From assembly GCF_000744095.1 (NCBI RefSeq), contig NZ_JQLI01000008.1, positions 248,001 through 312,000 on the forward strand: a stretch of 64,000 bases of DNA, given 5' to 3'. The position numbers were made by a program, and so were the translations under genes. This DNA is from Cupriavidus necator A5-1 (GTDB lineage Bacteria; Pseudomonadota; Gammaproteobacteria; Burkholderiales; Burkholderiaceae). Below, in pieces: positions 54,203 to 63,824 of this stretch. A model generated the notes under the pieces. The model worked only from the letters and a program-made list of their open reading frames with translations, was not told the origin of the DNA and did not search any database. Every line of letters starts with the position of its first letter. The stretch's first letter is position 1.

Positions 54203-56728
54203 ATGACCGAACAGCAGAAACCGCAACAGGAAAACACCTACGGAGCCTCCTCGATCCAGATCCTGGAAGGCCTGGAGGCGGTACGCAAGCGCCCGGGCAT
54301 GTATATCGGCGACACCTCCGACGGCACCGGCCTGCACCACCTCGTGTTCGAGGTGCTGGACAACTCCATCGACGAAGCGCTGGCCGGCTACTGCACCGAG
54401 ATCCAGGTCACCATCCACAGCGACAACTCGATTTCCGTCGTCGACAATGGCCGCGGCATCCCGCCCCTGGTCAAGTTCGACGACAAGCACGAACCCAAGC
54501 GCAGCGCGGCAGAAATCGCCATGACCGAGCTGCACGCCGGCGGCAAGTTCAACCAGAACAGCTACAAGGTATCCGGCGGCCTGCACGGCGTGGGCGTGTC
54601 CTGCGTGAACGCACTCTCCAAGTGGCTGCGCCTGACCGTGCGCCGCGACGGCCAGGTCCACCTGATCGAATTCGCCAAGGGCGACGTACAGAACCGCATC
54701 GTCGAGACCGTGACCGGCCCCGACGGGCAGCCCGTTGAAGTCTCGCCGATGAAGATCATCGGCGCCACCGACAAGCGTGGCACCGAAGTCCACTTCCTGG
54801 CCGATGAAGAGATCTTCACCAACGTCGAGTTCCACTACGAGATCCTCTCCAAGCGCATCCGCGAGCTCTCGTTCCTGAACAACGGCGTCCACATCAAGCT
54901 GGTCGACCAGCGCACCGGCAAGGAAGAAGACTTTGCCTTCTCCGGCGGCGTGAAGGGCTTTGTCGAATACATCAACCGCTCCAAGAGCGTGCTGCACCCC
55001 AACATCTTCTACGCCAATACCGAAAAAGACGGCATCGGCGTGGAAGTGGCCATGCAGTGGAACGACGGCTACAACGAGCAGGTGCTCTGCTTCACCAACA
55101 ACATCCCGCAGCGTGACGGCGGCACCCACCTGACCGGCCTGCGCGCCGCGATGACGCGCGTCATCAACAAGTACATCGAAGAAAACGAAGTCGCCAAGAA
55201 AGCCAAGGTGGAAACCACCGGCGACGACATGCGCGAAGGCCTGTCCTGCGTGCTCTCCGTCAAGGTGCCCGAGCCCAAGTTCAGCTCGCAGACCAAGGAC
55301 AAGCTGGTCTCGTCCGAAGTGCGCCTGCCCGTGGAAGAACTCGTCAGCAAGGCCCTGAACGACTTCCTGCTGGAAACCCCGGGCGATGCCAAGATCATCT
55401 GCGGCAAGATCGTCGACGCCGCCCGCGCCCGTGAGGCCGCCCGCAAGGCCCGTGAAATGACGCGCCGCAAGGGGTTGATGGACGGTATGGGGCTGCCGGG
55501 CAAGCTGGCTGACTGCCAGGAAAAGGATCCGGCGCTGTCTGAGCTCTTCCTGGTGGAGGGTGACTCTGCAGGTGGCTCTGCCAAGCAAGGCCGCGATCGT
55601 AAGTTTCAGGCCATCCTGCCGCTGAAGGGCAAGATCCTGAACGTCGAGCGTGCGCGCTTTGACAAGATGCTGTCGAGCCAGGAGGTGCTGACGCTGATTA
55701 CTGCGCTTGGTACTGGGATCGGCAAGGATGACTACAACCTGGACAAGCTGCGCTATCACCGCATCATCATCATGACCGATGCTGACGTGGATGGATCGCA
55801 CATTCGGACGCTGCTGCTGACGTTCTTCTATCGGCAGATGCCTGACATTATCGAGCGTGGTTATGTTTATATCGCGCAGCCGCCGCTGTACAAGATCAAG
55901 CATGGGAAGGAAGAGCGTTATATCAAGGATGATGTTGAGCTCAATGCTTATCTGTTGAAGTTGGCAATGGAGAAGGCTGTGCTGGTGCGGCCGGATGGCA
56001 CAGAAATCAGCGGTGATGCTCTGACGGAGCTGGCCCGTCAGTACCAGCTGACTGAAGGGGTGATTGGTCGCCTGTCACGGGTTGTTGATACGGACGCTCT
56101 GCGTGCCATTGCGGACGGCGTGGCGCTGGACCTGGATAGTGCTGCTGCGGCGGAAGCCTCAGCTGTGGCGCTGAAGGCCAAGCTGGCTGAGATGCATGCC
56201 AAGACGCTGCTTGGTGCTGCCGTGAATGATGACGGTACTGCCGATGTGTATGCGCAGTTTGATGAGAAGACTGACAAGCATCGGCTGATGATTGCGCGGC
56301 GGCATCATGGCAACGTGCGGTTGTCGCATTTGGATGCGGATTTTGTTCATGGGGCGGATTACGCTGCGCTGTCAAATGCTGCCAAGACTTTCCAGGGGTT
56401 GACGCCGGAAGGGACCAAGGTGCAGCGGGGTGAAGGGGACAAGCTGCGGGATCAGACTGTCAACGACTTCCACGGTGCAATGCAGTGGCTGTTGTCCGAG
56501 GCTGAGCGTGGGGTTTCTCGTCAGCGCTATAAGGGGCTGGGGGAGATGAATCCTGAGCAGTTGTTTGAGACCACCCTGGACGTTACCCAGCGGCGACTGC
56601 TGAAGGTGCAGATTGAGGATGCCATTGCTGCTGATCAGATCTTTACCACCCTTATGGGGGATGAGGTGGAGCCGCGGCGGAACTTTATCGAATCTAACGC
56701 GTTGGTGGCGCGGAATATTGATGTTTGA
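54203..56728 (+). CDS. gyrB: DNA gyrase subunit B
   Basis: 841 residues. GHKL ATPase with DNGRGIPP and GGLHGVGVSCVNALS, transducer with conserved Lys, TOPRIM with LVEGDSAGGSAKQGRDR (about 449-465) and the TDADVDGSHIRTLLL metal site, and the tail ending FIESNALVARNIDV. It includes the insert of Gram-negative GyrB. Codon use is strongly GC-ending to about 55,450 and clearly less so from about 55,550 to the end (for 21 codons from 55919, 12 end in G or C). The gyrase works with GyrA, which is elsewhere. recF is not between dnaN and gyrB. Confidence 0.98.
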   Translation: MTEQQKPQQENTYGASSIQILEGLEAVRKRPGMYIGDTSDGTGLHHLVFEVLDNSIDEALAGYCTEIQVTIHSDNSISVVDNGRGIPPLVKFDDKHEPKRSAAEIAMTELHAGGKFNQNSYKVSGGLHGVGVSCVNALSKWLRLTVRRDGQVHLIEFAKGDVQNRIVETVTGPDGQPVEVSPMKIIGATDKRGTEVHFLADEEIFTNVEFHYEILSKRIRELSFLNNGVHIKLVDQRTGKEEDFAFSGGVKGFVEYINRSKSVLHPNIFYANTEKDGIGVEVAMQWNDGYNEQVLCFTNNIPQRDGGTHLTGLRAAMTRVINKYIEENEVAKKAKVETTGDDMREGLSCVLSVKVPEPKFSSQTKDKLVSSEVRLPVEELVSKALNDFLLETPGDAKIICGKIVDAARAREAARKAREMTRRKGLMDGMGLPGKLADCQEKDPALSELFLVEGDSAGGSAKQGRDRKFQAILPLKGKILNVERARFDKMLSSQEVLTLITALGTGIGKDDYNLDKLRYHRIIIMTDADVDGSHIRTLLLTFFYRQMPDIIERGYVYIAQPPLYKIKHGKEERYIKDDVELNAYLLKLAMEKAVLVRPDGTEISGDALTELARQYQLTEGVIGRLSRVVDTDALRAIADGVALDLDSAAAAEASAVALKAKLAEMHAKTLLGAAVNDDGTADVYAQFDEKTDKHRLMIARRHHGNVRLSHLDADFVHGADYAALSNAAKTFQGLTPEGTKVQRGEGDKLRDQTVNDFHGAMQWLLSEAERGVSRQRYKGLGEMNPEQLFETTLDVTQRRLLKVQIEDAIAADQIFTTLMGDEVEPRRNFIESNALVARNIDV

Positions 56729-56745
56729 GTGCCTGTAGCAGGACC

Positions 56746-56781
56746 AAATTGGTGACAAATAGCGCCCCAATTAGTGGCAAA
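56746..56781 (+). repeat. Degenerate direct repeat next to gyrB
   Basis: AAATTGGTGACAAA (56746-56759) and CAATTAGTGGCAAA (56768-56781), 11 of 14 identical, 22 bp apart, beginning 18 bp after the gyrB stop. It may be the end of a mobile element; a GCGCCCC / GGGGCGC dyad (56762-56768 / 56791-56797) overlaps it. Confidence 0.45.
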
Positions 56782-56850
56782 GTTAGCCAAGGGGCGCATG
56801 ATGGTCCGCGCAGAGATCATTACGGCAAACTTGGCGTTCGTGGCGCCTCC

Positions 56851-56919
56851 GTCGTATGGGAATCTGTACAAACGCCGCCTGCACGCCGCAGGCAGCGTTT
56901 GTACAGATTCCCATACGAC
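56851..56919. repeat. 69-bp near-perfect palindrome
   Basis: Two 32-bp arms (56851-56882 and 56888-56919) with one mismatch and a 5-nt loop ACGCC. The arms begin GTCGTATGGGAATCTGTACA. No T-run follows on either side. It is far longer than a terminator and looks like paired inverted ends (MITE or insertion remnant) or a cruciform. Confidence 0.85.
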
Positions 56920-57091
56920 ACCATCGACAATCCGCGCAGCAAGGCTAGCGTGCGGAATCGGGAGAGAGACGCTTAAGGAAAAATAGACGCAAACGGGTCA
57001 ACAGCCATAAAGAGCTGAAATTACTGACGGCGCAAGGCCCAATGGGTGTATGTGCGAGTGCAATGAACTCCATTTCTATTCGAGAAAAAAA

Positions 57092-60000
57092 ATGGTGGAA
57101 GTTCGTTTAGAAGTCGGCGCTTTTGTGCAGACTAGTCAGCCCCCCTATGCAGCCTGGGGAGTAGGCAAGTTTCTCGGCGCGGAGGCGGGTCGTGGCCGGG
57201 TGCAATATTTTGACGCCCCGGGCGCGGAAATGCCGCAAGTCGTCGAATGTGCGCTGACCCGGATCAAGCCTGTTGCGCTACCAGAACAGACACGGGTATA
57301 TAGGCGGCATGGCTCTGGCCGCTGGCAGGCGGGAAGGGTACTGGACGGCGATGGCAACACGCTTTTCGTTCAGTTCCCCAATGGGGAAGCGATCAATGTC
57401 GATGCGGCCGACTTGCAGGTCAGGTGGAACCGTCCGCTGCGCGACCCGCTTCCTTTGCTGATCAGCGAGGCTACTGAAACGCCGTTTCTTGCCGACGCAC
57501 GGAGTGCCTTCGTCCGGCAGACAGCACTGCAGTACGCAGCGGCCTCGGGCATCACGGCGGCGCTATCGGCGAACATCGAACTCGTCGATTACCAGTTCGA
57601 GGTCATGCGCCGGGTGCTGACCGACCCGGTGCAGCGTTATCTGCTGGCCGACGAAGTGGGACTGGGCAAGACCATCGAGGCTGGCGTCATTATCCGGCAG
57701 TACTTCCTGGATCTGCCGCAAAGCGCGAAAGCCATCGTGCTGACACCCGCCGCGCTCGTGCCGCAGTGGCGCGAAGAGCTATCGACCCGATTCGGTCTGG
57801 GCGACGAGTTTGGCGATTTTCTTCATGTGATCTGCAGCGACGACCTGACGTCACTGAGGGAAACATTGCCCGACACAGGCATGCTCGTCATCGATGAAGC
57901 ACACCATCTTTCCCGCCTCGAGAGCGAAAGCCAGAGAGAGCTCTACGGTCTGCTGCAGGCCCATGTGCAACGGATTCCCCGCCTCCTCCTGCTTTCCGCG
58001 ACGCCAGTTCTCTCCGATCCGGAGGGCTTCCTGCGCGTCCTGCACCTGCTTGATCCCGTTAATTTTCCGCTGGATGATCTTGCTGGCTTCCAGCGTCGCA
58101 TTACAACCCGCCAAGTCGTAGCGGAGGTGGTCGCCGCCCTGCAGCCGGAAAACCTGTGGGGCTTGCAGGCCGACCTGGATCGGCTGAAGGAAGCCTATGG
58201 GAACGACCGCATCCTGATGGAAAAGGTCGAGGCCCTGCGCGTCGTCATTGATACGTTCCCCGACGAGGAGGACGAGCGCTACACGGCGGCGCTTGCCGAC
58301 CTGAAGACGCATCTCGTCGAATCGTACCGCCTGCACCGTAGACTTGTGCGCAATCGCCGTGCGGCGGTGCAATGGGCGACGCCACGGCGTGCTGGCCTGA
58401 AGCGCGTGTCATTCCGTAGCGAAGGCACGGAGCGATGGCACCGCCGGATCGAAGAACTCCGCTATTGCCTGGTCAATCTGGAGGCGTTGACGGATTCGCT
58501 GCGGTCCGCGTTGCTGGAGTGTGCGGTGAATCCACGCCAGCAAACCGGCTTTCTCGCGCAGCTCGAACAGTTCGACGTGCAGGATGAGGAGGCGCGCGGC
58601 ATTGCGATGGCCCTCGACGCTAGTGCGGCGCGGATGCGCGAGGGGCAGACGCGCTTCGACGCACTGGCAGTCCTGGTCAGGCAGACGCTGGAAGCACCCG
58701 GCGCCCAGGTCGTCGTGTTCTGTAGTCAGCGCGAGGATGCCGACCGGGCCGCTGCGCACCTGCAGCGGCTGTTCGACGAACAGGTGGTTCGGCACGAAGT
58801 GCATATTGATTTCGACGACGCGGACGATGCCCATACGCCGATGCCATGGCGGCAGTTTCTCGCGGCACCCCAGAATGTTCGCGTCCTGGTCTGCGATGCG
58901 AGGGCCGAGGAGGGTGTCAACCTGCACGGCGGCAGGAAGATCGCCATTCACTTCGACATGCCCGCGTCGCCCAACCGGTGCGAGCAACGTCTAGGTCGTC
59001 TCGACCGCTTCGGTTCGGGCGATCCTATCGTTTCCCACGCCCTGCTGGATGAAGCCAACCCAGACGAGGCGGCCTGGATCGAAACGCTCGATACCGGGTG
59101 GCGGGTATTCGATCGCTCCGTAGCAAGCCTGCAATATCTGATCGAATCAGCGTCACAGAAGCTTGCCGAGGATTGGTTTGCGGAGGGAACGCAAGCAATC
59201 CGGGACCATCTCGTGTGGCTTGCCGGTCCCGAGGGGCGCGTGCAACAGGAATTGCGGCAGATCGACCAGCAAGACGCGTTGGACGCCTTGAGCGAGCCGG
59301 AATCGGCGGCCTTCGATGACGTGAGTGAGCAGGATGAGGCGTGGCGCGACTGGCAGACGGCTTTCAACGATTTTGCCATCGGCTTGCTGGGGTTTCAGAT
59401 GCGCCCGGAAGCACAATTGCCCGTCATCGGGGAACAGGCTTTCCGGATCGGTTACGTGCCGCCAGGCAATGCTCGTGGAACGCTCATTCCGTTACGTGGC
59501 TACCTCCGCCAGTTTCTTCAGAGTGTCGATCTGACGGCCCATGGCAGCACTTCGCAGTCGCCACTTACCTATCGGTACGTCTTCCGGCGACAGAATGCTC
59601 TGACCCCTCCTGCACGTGCGCAGGGCGTCCGGGTGTTGCGCATTGGCGATCCGTTCGTCGCCGCGCTCGAGCAGTTTGCTACGCAGGACGACCGCGGACG
59701 CGCTTTTGCGATGTGGCGCGCCGACCGTAACTACGAGGTAAAAGATTCGAGCGGGGCAGATCTCCATTTTCGCTTCGACTTTGTCATCCGACCGGCGCTC
59801 GGCATGCTCGGCCAGGACGACGACCCGACCGGCACCAATACCATGGCCCGAAGCGCGCTCCTGCGCCAGTCGCAGGCGTACTTTCCCCCGCTGTTCGTGC
59901 GCATATGGGTCGACGGAATGGCGGCGGTCATTGCCGAACCGGCTGAGTCGCTTACCGCGCCATATCAGAGGAACTGGAAAGACGGCCGGCGCGACTTCAA

Positions 60001-60364
60001 CCTGAATCCAAAGCGGTGGCGCGAGTTGCCCGCCGGCGTCCATTCGACCTGGATGCGAAACTGGGGCACCATCTGCAATGAAGCTCGCAGGCACGCGGAG
60101 GCGGCGGCACTGCGATCCGCGGCCTGCCAGCAGCATATCGCTCGTGCCCTCAATGCGGTGGAACAGGAATTCGCCATGCGGCGGGCGCAGGCGGAGTCGC
60201 GCTTTGCGCGCTTGGAGGGGGCGCAGAAGCAGTTGGCGCGCGAAGACATGTCGACCGACGATGCACTCCACGCTGCCATACGCGATGCGCTCGCCCGCCC
60301 GTCGCTAGAGCTTGATGTCGCAGGTGCTGTGTTCTTAGCCGCCGAAGGCCTCTCCGAGTCATGA
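57092..60364 (+). CDS. dpdE: DpdE-like SNF2/RapA-type helicase-ATPase (Dpd system)
   Basis: 1090 residues from ATG 57092 (VEVRLEVGAFVQ), where CGAGAA is a weak ribosome site; an ATG at 57050 would add 14 residues. N-terminal beta-rich, Tudor-like part (to about 110) with WGVGKF, as in RapA-like proteins; Walker A DEVGLGKTIEAG (about 187-198), DEAH box VIDEAHHLSRL (about 265-275), SATP, and motif VI CEQRLGRLDRFGSG (about 630). The last 400 residues have no known motif. Size, domains and gene order match DpdE. Translationally coupled to dpdF. Confidence 0.78.
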   Translation: MVEVRLEVGAFVQTSQPPYAAWGVGKFLGAEAGRGRVQYFDAPGAEMPQVVECALTRIKPVALPEQTRVYRRHGSGRWQAGRVLDGDGNTLFVQFPNGEAINVDAADLQVRWNRPLRDPLPLLISEATETPFLADARSAFVRQTALQYAAASGITAALSANIELVDYQFEVMRRVLTDPVQRYLLADEVGLGKTIEAGVIIRQYFLDLPQSAKAIVLTPAALVPQWREELSTRFGLGDEFGDFLHVICSDDLTSLRETLPDTGMLVIDEAHHLSRLESESQRELYGLLQAHVQRIPRLLLLSATPVLSDPEGFLRVLHLLDPVNFPLDDLAGFQRRITTRQVVAEVVAALQPENLWGLQADLDRLKEAYGNDRILMEKVEALRVVIDTFPDEEDERYTAALADLKTHLVESYRLHRRLVRNRRAAVQWATPRRAGLKRVSFRSEGTERWHRRIEELRYCLVNLEALTDSLRSALLECAVNPRQQTGFLAQLEQFDVQDEEARGIAMALDASAARMREGQTRFDALAVLVRQTLEAPGAQVVVFCSQREDADRAAAHLQRLFDEQVVRHEVHIDFDDADDAHTPMPWRQFLAAPQNVRVLVCDARAEEGVNLHGGRKIAIHFDMPASPNRCEQRLGRLDRFGSGDPIVSHALLDEANPDEAAWIETLDTGWRVFDRSVASLQYLIESASQKLAEDWFAEGTQAIRDHLVWLAGPEGRVQQELRQIDQQDALDALSEPESAAFDDVSEQDEAWRDWQTAFNDFAIGLLGFQMRPEAQLPVIGEQAFRIGYVPPGNARGTLIPLRGYLRQFLQSVDLTAHGSTSQSPLTYRYVFRRQNALTPPARAQGVRVLRIGDPFVAALEQFATQDDRGRAFAMWRADRNYEVKDSSGADLHFRFDFVIRPALGMLGQDDDPTGTNTMARSALLRQSQAYFPPLFVRIWVDGMAAVIAEPAESLTAPYQRNWKDGRRDFNLNPKRWRELPAGVHSTWMRNWGTICNEARRHAEAAALRSAACQQHIARALNAVEQEFAMRRAQAESRFARLEGAQKQLAREDMSTDDALHAAIRDALARPSLELDVAGAVFLAAEGLSES

Positions 60365-62934
60365 GTGGTACTTCGTTTGGCGACGCGGCGCTCCGTGAAT
60401 GTCTCGCGAAATGGTCGTCTGCTCCGCGCCTGCTCGAAGCGCGCGGCGCGAGTCCCTTGCTGGAACGCCTGCGGCAGGTGTTGTCGGGTTATGCTGCAAC
60501 GCAGCCGCCGAGGTCGCATCTTGCACTGGTTTCGCTGATCCGGCAGTGGATGTTGTTGCAATCCCGAATGGGCGGAGGCGACTGGCTTGCCATACCGACG
60601 AGACCGGGCTGGCCTGACAGTAAGACATGGGAGGGCGCGGGCTTTCGCGTGGCGGCATTCGCGAGCCATCTCGATATCCAGGCGACGAAACCACGCTTGG
60701 CGTGGCTGGGCGGCCAAAGCGACCTGTTCGATGATGCTTTCGATCACATCCAGGCGCTGGATCAGCAATCGGTGCCGGCCGAACCGTTTATCGCCGACTT
60801 GCTTGGCTCGCCGTCCTTCAAGGGCGCGGGCCAGCGCGAGGCGGTCCGCAGCCTGATCCATATGCCGTCGGACACGACGCTTATCGTAGCGTTACCGACG
60901 GGCAACGGCAAATCCCTGCTCGCGCAACTGCCCCCACTGCTGAACGGTCAGGGCCGTCTCGTTCTGGCGATCGTGCCAACGGTAGCGCTGGCCATCGATC
61001 AGGGCAGTCGCATGGCCGAACTCATTTCGCAACTGGAACCGGCCTGGCAGGCACATGCGCTGGCCTTTCACGGTGATCTCACGTCCGAGGAGCGCGCCGA
61101 GGTCTTCCGGCGAGTGCACAATGGCACGCAGCGTCTGATCTTTACTTCGCCGGAAGCGGCCACCGGCTCGCTTCGCACGCTGCTGGAGGATTGCGCGAAG
61201 CAAGGCGGGCTGACGCATGTCGTCATCGACGAAGCGCACCTCGTCGCCACCTGGGGAAGCGGGTTCCGGCCGGCCTTCCAGTTGCTGCCTGCCTTGATCG
61301 CGCGGTTGCGCGCGTTGACACCGCATGCGATTCGCGTCGCGCTGGCCTCCGCCACCATCACCCCGCATACGCTGGAGGTGTTGCAGCGGCAATTCGGGCC
61401 GGCAGAGAAGACCACGCTGATCTCGGGCGTCTATCTGCGACCGGAACCGCGCTATGCATCCCACTTTTGCCACACGTCCGCGCAGAAGCAGCAGTGCGTC
61501 GTCGACGCCCTGAAAGCCGCGCCCCGGCCATTCATCCTTTATGTCACGCGGCCGGCGGAAGCGGAAGATTGGCTGCGCTTGCTACGCGAAGAGGGATTCG
61601 AGCGGATAGCGTCGTTCACCGGCGAGACGCCGGCTCATGCCCGCAAGGCGCGGCTCGATCAATGGAAAGACAACAAGCTCGACGGGATGATCGCCACGTC
61701 GGCATTTGGGCTCGGTGTGGACAAGAGCGATGTGCGCACCATTGTCCATGCAACGCTGCCGGAGTCTCTCGACCGCTTCTATCAGGAAGTGGGACGCAGT
61801 GGCCGGGATGGCGTCGCGTCGGCAAGCCTGTTGCTCTATGCGACTGAAGACATCAGGCAGGCGATGCGCATGGCGGGCGCAAATTACATTGGTAACGTGC
61901 TCGGATATGAGCGCTGGACGACCATGATCAACCAGCCGATCGTCCAGGGCGCGGGATCCGGCGAAGTCTGGATCGATCTGCACAGCCTGCGGCCGCAACT
62001 CAGGATTCGTGGTAAGTCGAATCTTCTCTGGAATCTGCGCACGCTCACCCTGATGGCGTCGGCAGGACTGATCGAAGTGACAGCGCTCAGCGCCACGCGA
62101 CCGGACGCCTTCGGAAAAATCGAGGGCGACCTGAAGGAATCCGACACAGCTATCGCCTATGCGGCAGTGCGTATCCCGAACGCCGATCATAGAGTGCCGT
62201 CGGTTTTCGCGGCGATGATGCACGAGGCCCGGGCGAAAGCCAGGCGCGCGAGCCATCAGGCGTTTCAACTGATGATGGCGATCGCGCGCAACGAACGTTC
62301 CGTCGACGAGGCGCTCAGCACGCTCTACCGGTTGTCCCTGCCCAATGCGTGGGGACCGGTTCGCGCTTATTGCGGGGGCTGCCATTCGCATTGGGGCACA
62401 CGCCCGACCGGTGCCGCCAAGGTCACGCCATTCGTGGGCCGCTTGCCCTGCTTTGCGGTTCGACCGCTGTCCGACACAGTGCTGCGTGCGCTGCCTCGGA
62501 CCCTTCCGAATCTGTCGTTCGTCGTGGTGGATGATATCTGCCAGTTATTGCAGGCGCCTAGGCCCGGACTGCTGGATGCGCTGGCAAGCCGCTTGCGGCC
62601 GCACACCATCGCCGTAGCGCACGAGACGCCGCCAGAATTGGTGCGTGCGTTGCGGGCGCGCCTGCGGCGCTTGCAAACCGACGCCTTCATCGACACCTTC
62701 AGCGAGGCTGCTCCCGATGACTTGGCCGGAGGGAAGGACGAGGTCAGGCTCATCGTCTGGTCGGCTGAAACCGTACCGCAAGCCCTGCATACCGTGTTGC
62801 AAGCGTCGGAATGCGCCATGACCGTGATGATCATTCCCCGCACGGTCCGGGACCCCGAGCGCCCCGACCGGGCGTGGCCGAGCGTCCTGGCGCACACCGA
62901 TGAAGAATCCGTCCTCCAAGCCCTGAGAACATGA
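60361..62934 (+). CDS. dpdF: DpdF-like RecQ-type helicase (Dpd system)
   Basis: 857 residues, start overlapping the dpdE stop (ATGA, 60361-60364). Walker A LPTGNGKSLLAQLPPLL (about 177-193), SF2 DEAH VIDEAHLVATWGSGFRPAFQ (about 287-306, the RecQ-like W-G-F-R-P), SATI, and motif VI DRFYQEVGRSGRDG (about 470-483). The C-terminal 200 residues after CGGCHSHWG are not helicase; the FVVVDDICQLL segment is a weak look-alike of phosphoribosyltransferases. Two helicases (DpdE and DpdF) probably serve the restriction side of the system. Confidence 0.78.
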   Translation: MSGTSFGDAALRECLAKWSSAPRLLEARGASPLLERLRQVLSGYAATQPPRSHLALVSLIRQWMLLQSRMGGGDWLAIPTRPGWPDSKTWEGAGFRVAAFASHLDIQATKPRLAWLGGQSDLFDDAFDHIQALDQQSVPAEPFIADLLGSPSFKGAGQREAVRSLIHMPSDTTLIVALPTGNGKSLLAQLPPLLNGQGRLVLAIVPTVALAIDQGSRMAELISQLEPAWQAHALAFHGDLTSEERAEVFRRVHNGTQRLIFTSPEAATGSLRTLLEDCAKQGGLTHVVIDEAHLVATWGSGFRPAFQLLPALIARLRALTPHAIRVALASATITPHTLEVLQRQFGPAEKTTLISGVYLRPEPRYASHFCHTSAQKQQCVVDALKAAPRPFILYVTRPAEAEDWLRLLREEGFERIASFTGETPAHARKARLDQWKDNKLDGMIATSAFGLGVDKSDVRTIVHATLPESLDRFYQEVGRSGRDGVASASLLLYATEDIRQAMRMAGANYIGNVLGYERWTTMINQPIVQGAGSGEVWIDLHSLRPQLRIRGKSNLLWNLRTLTLMASAGLIEVTALSATRPDAFGKIEGDLKESDTAIAYAAVRIPNADHRVPSVFAAMMHEARAKARRASHQAFQLMMAIARNERSVDEALSTLYRLSLPNAWGPVRAYCGGCHSHWGTRPTGAAKVTPFVGRLPCFAVRPLSDTVLRALPRTLPNLSFVVVDDICQLLQAPRPGLLDALASRLRPHTIAVAHETPPELVRALRARLRRLQTDAFIDTFSEAAPDDLAGGKDEVRLIVWSAETVPQALHTVLQASECAMTVMIIPRTVRDPERPDRAWPSVLAHTDEESVLQALRT

Positions 62935-63824
62935 GCCTTTTGAACATCACCAACGACGGCTTGCCCAACGTCCTGGTGCAGTTGCATGCAACGGTGCTGC
63001 GGGCCAGCAAGCCCATTCCGATCGATGAATTGCTCGACACCGTGGCACCCCCGAAGGTAGTGCAGGACGACGGCACACAGGCGCGTCAGACTCTCAACCG
63101 ATGGACGCAACTCGGCCTCTTTCAGGAGAGCGGCGGCGCGATAACGGTGAACGAGCGACCGCCCGTATCCTTGAGCAGCCCGCAGGTGTTGCTGGCATTT
63201 ACGCGCCGGACCGCCTGTGCACGGGTGCTGGCCTCCGAAAACAATCCCGACTTCTGGGCGCTGGAAGGCGCCATGGCCGCCGACTTGACTCGCGGCCTTG
63301 CCTGGATGCTCGCTCAAAACATTTATTGCACGCCGTTCGGGGCCTTCGAAGCGCTGGAGTCACGACAATTGCTCGATGAAAATCAGTGGCTGCTGCGCAA
63401 CGGCACGCGGCGCACAGGCTTGCGGTACTGGGCGCGTTTTCTCGGATTCAGCCATGAGCCCTTTGCGGACATCGATCCGACGGTGGCGGTGCGCGATGTC
63501 TTGCCCAGCGTGCTGGAGGAAGGCGAAGGCATCGACGCCGTTGGGTTCGTCGACCGTTTGGCCGGAAAACTGCCGGTTATAGACAATGGACGCTGGCAGC
63601 GCGAAATGCGTGCCGCCCTCGATCCCAACGCGCTGACCCCATTGCGATCGGGGCAATTGTCCACGGCCTTGTCGCGCGCGTTGCTCAATCTGCGGGAATC
63701 CGGCGAATTGCAGTTGCTGCGCCGGTCGGACGTGAACACTTCTATCGCGCTGACGGGCCAGCAAGGCATTCGCAACGACCTTGAATTCAGTTGGATCGAA
63801 AGACCCCGGGCAGGAGTGCGCTGA
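62931..63824 (+). CDS. dpdG: DpdG-like protein (Dpd system)
   Basis: 297 residues, ATGA overlap with dpdF (62931-62934). It opens MSLLNITNDGLPNVLVQLH; the part to about 75 looks like a winged helix (QARQTLNRWTQLGLFQESGGAITV). The remainder is helical with GLRYWARFLGF and LNLRESGELQLLRR. The function of DpdG is not known; the assignment rests on the opening, size and position between dpdF and dpdH. Confidence 0.72.
   Translation: MSLLNITNDGLPNVLVQLHATVLRASKPIPIDELLDTVAPPKVVQDDGTQARQTLNRWTQLGLFQESGGAITVNERPPVSLSSPQVLLAFTRRTACARVLASENNPDFWALEGAMAADLTRGLAWMLAQNIYCTPFGAFEALESRQLLDENQWLLRNGTRRTGLRYWARFLGFSHEPFADIDPTVAVRDVLPSVLEEGEGIDAVGFVDRLAGKLPVIDNGRWQREMRAALDPNALTPLRSGQLSTALSRALLNLRESGELQLLRRSDVNTSIALTGQQGIRNDLEFSWIERPRAGVR

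Larger units (their letters stand above)
56729..57091. other. 363-bp low-GC junction between gyrB and the dpd island
   Basis: GC drops to near half. It has the direct repeats and the 69-bp palindrome listed separately, no clear gyrB terminator and no credible gene. It looks like a junction of acquired DNA. Confidence 0.6.

Noticed and set aside
56725..56976. Small ORFs in the gyrB-dpdE junction
   Set aside because: They run across the palindrome and repeats, have no ribosome sites and no recognisable family.
57050..57091. 14-residue N-terminal extension of the DpdE-like protein
   Set aside because: The added residues are not family-like and the downstream ATG gives the expected opening; retained only as an alternative.
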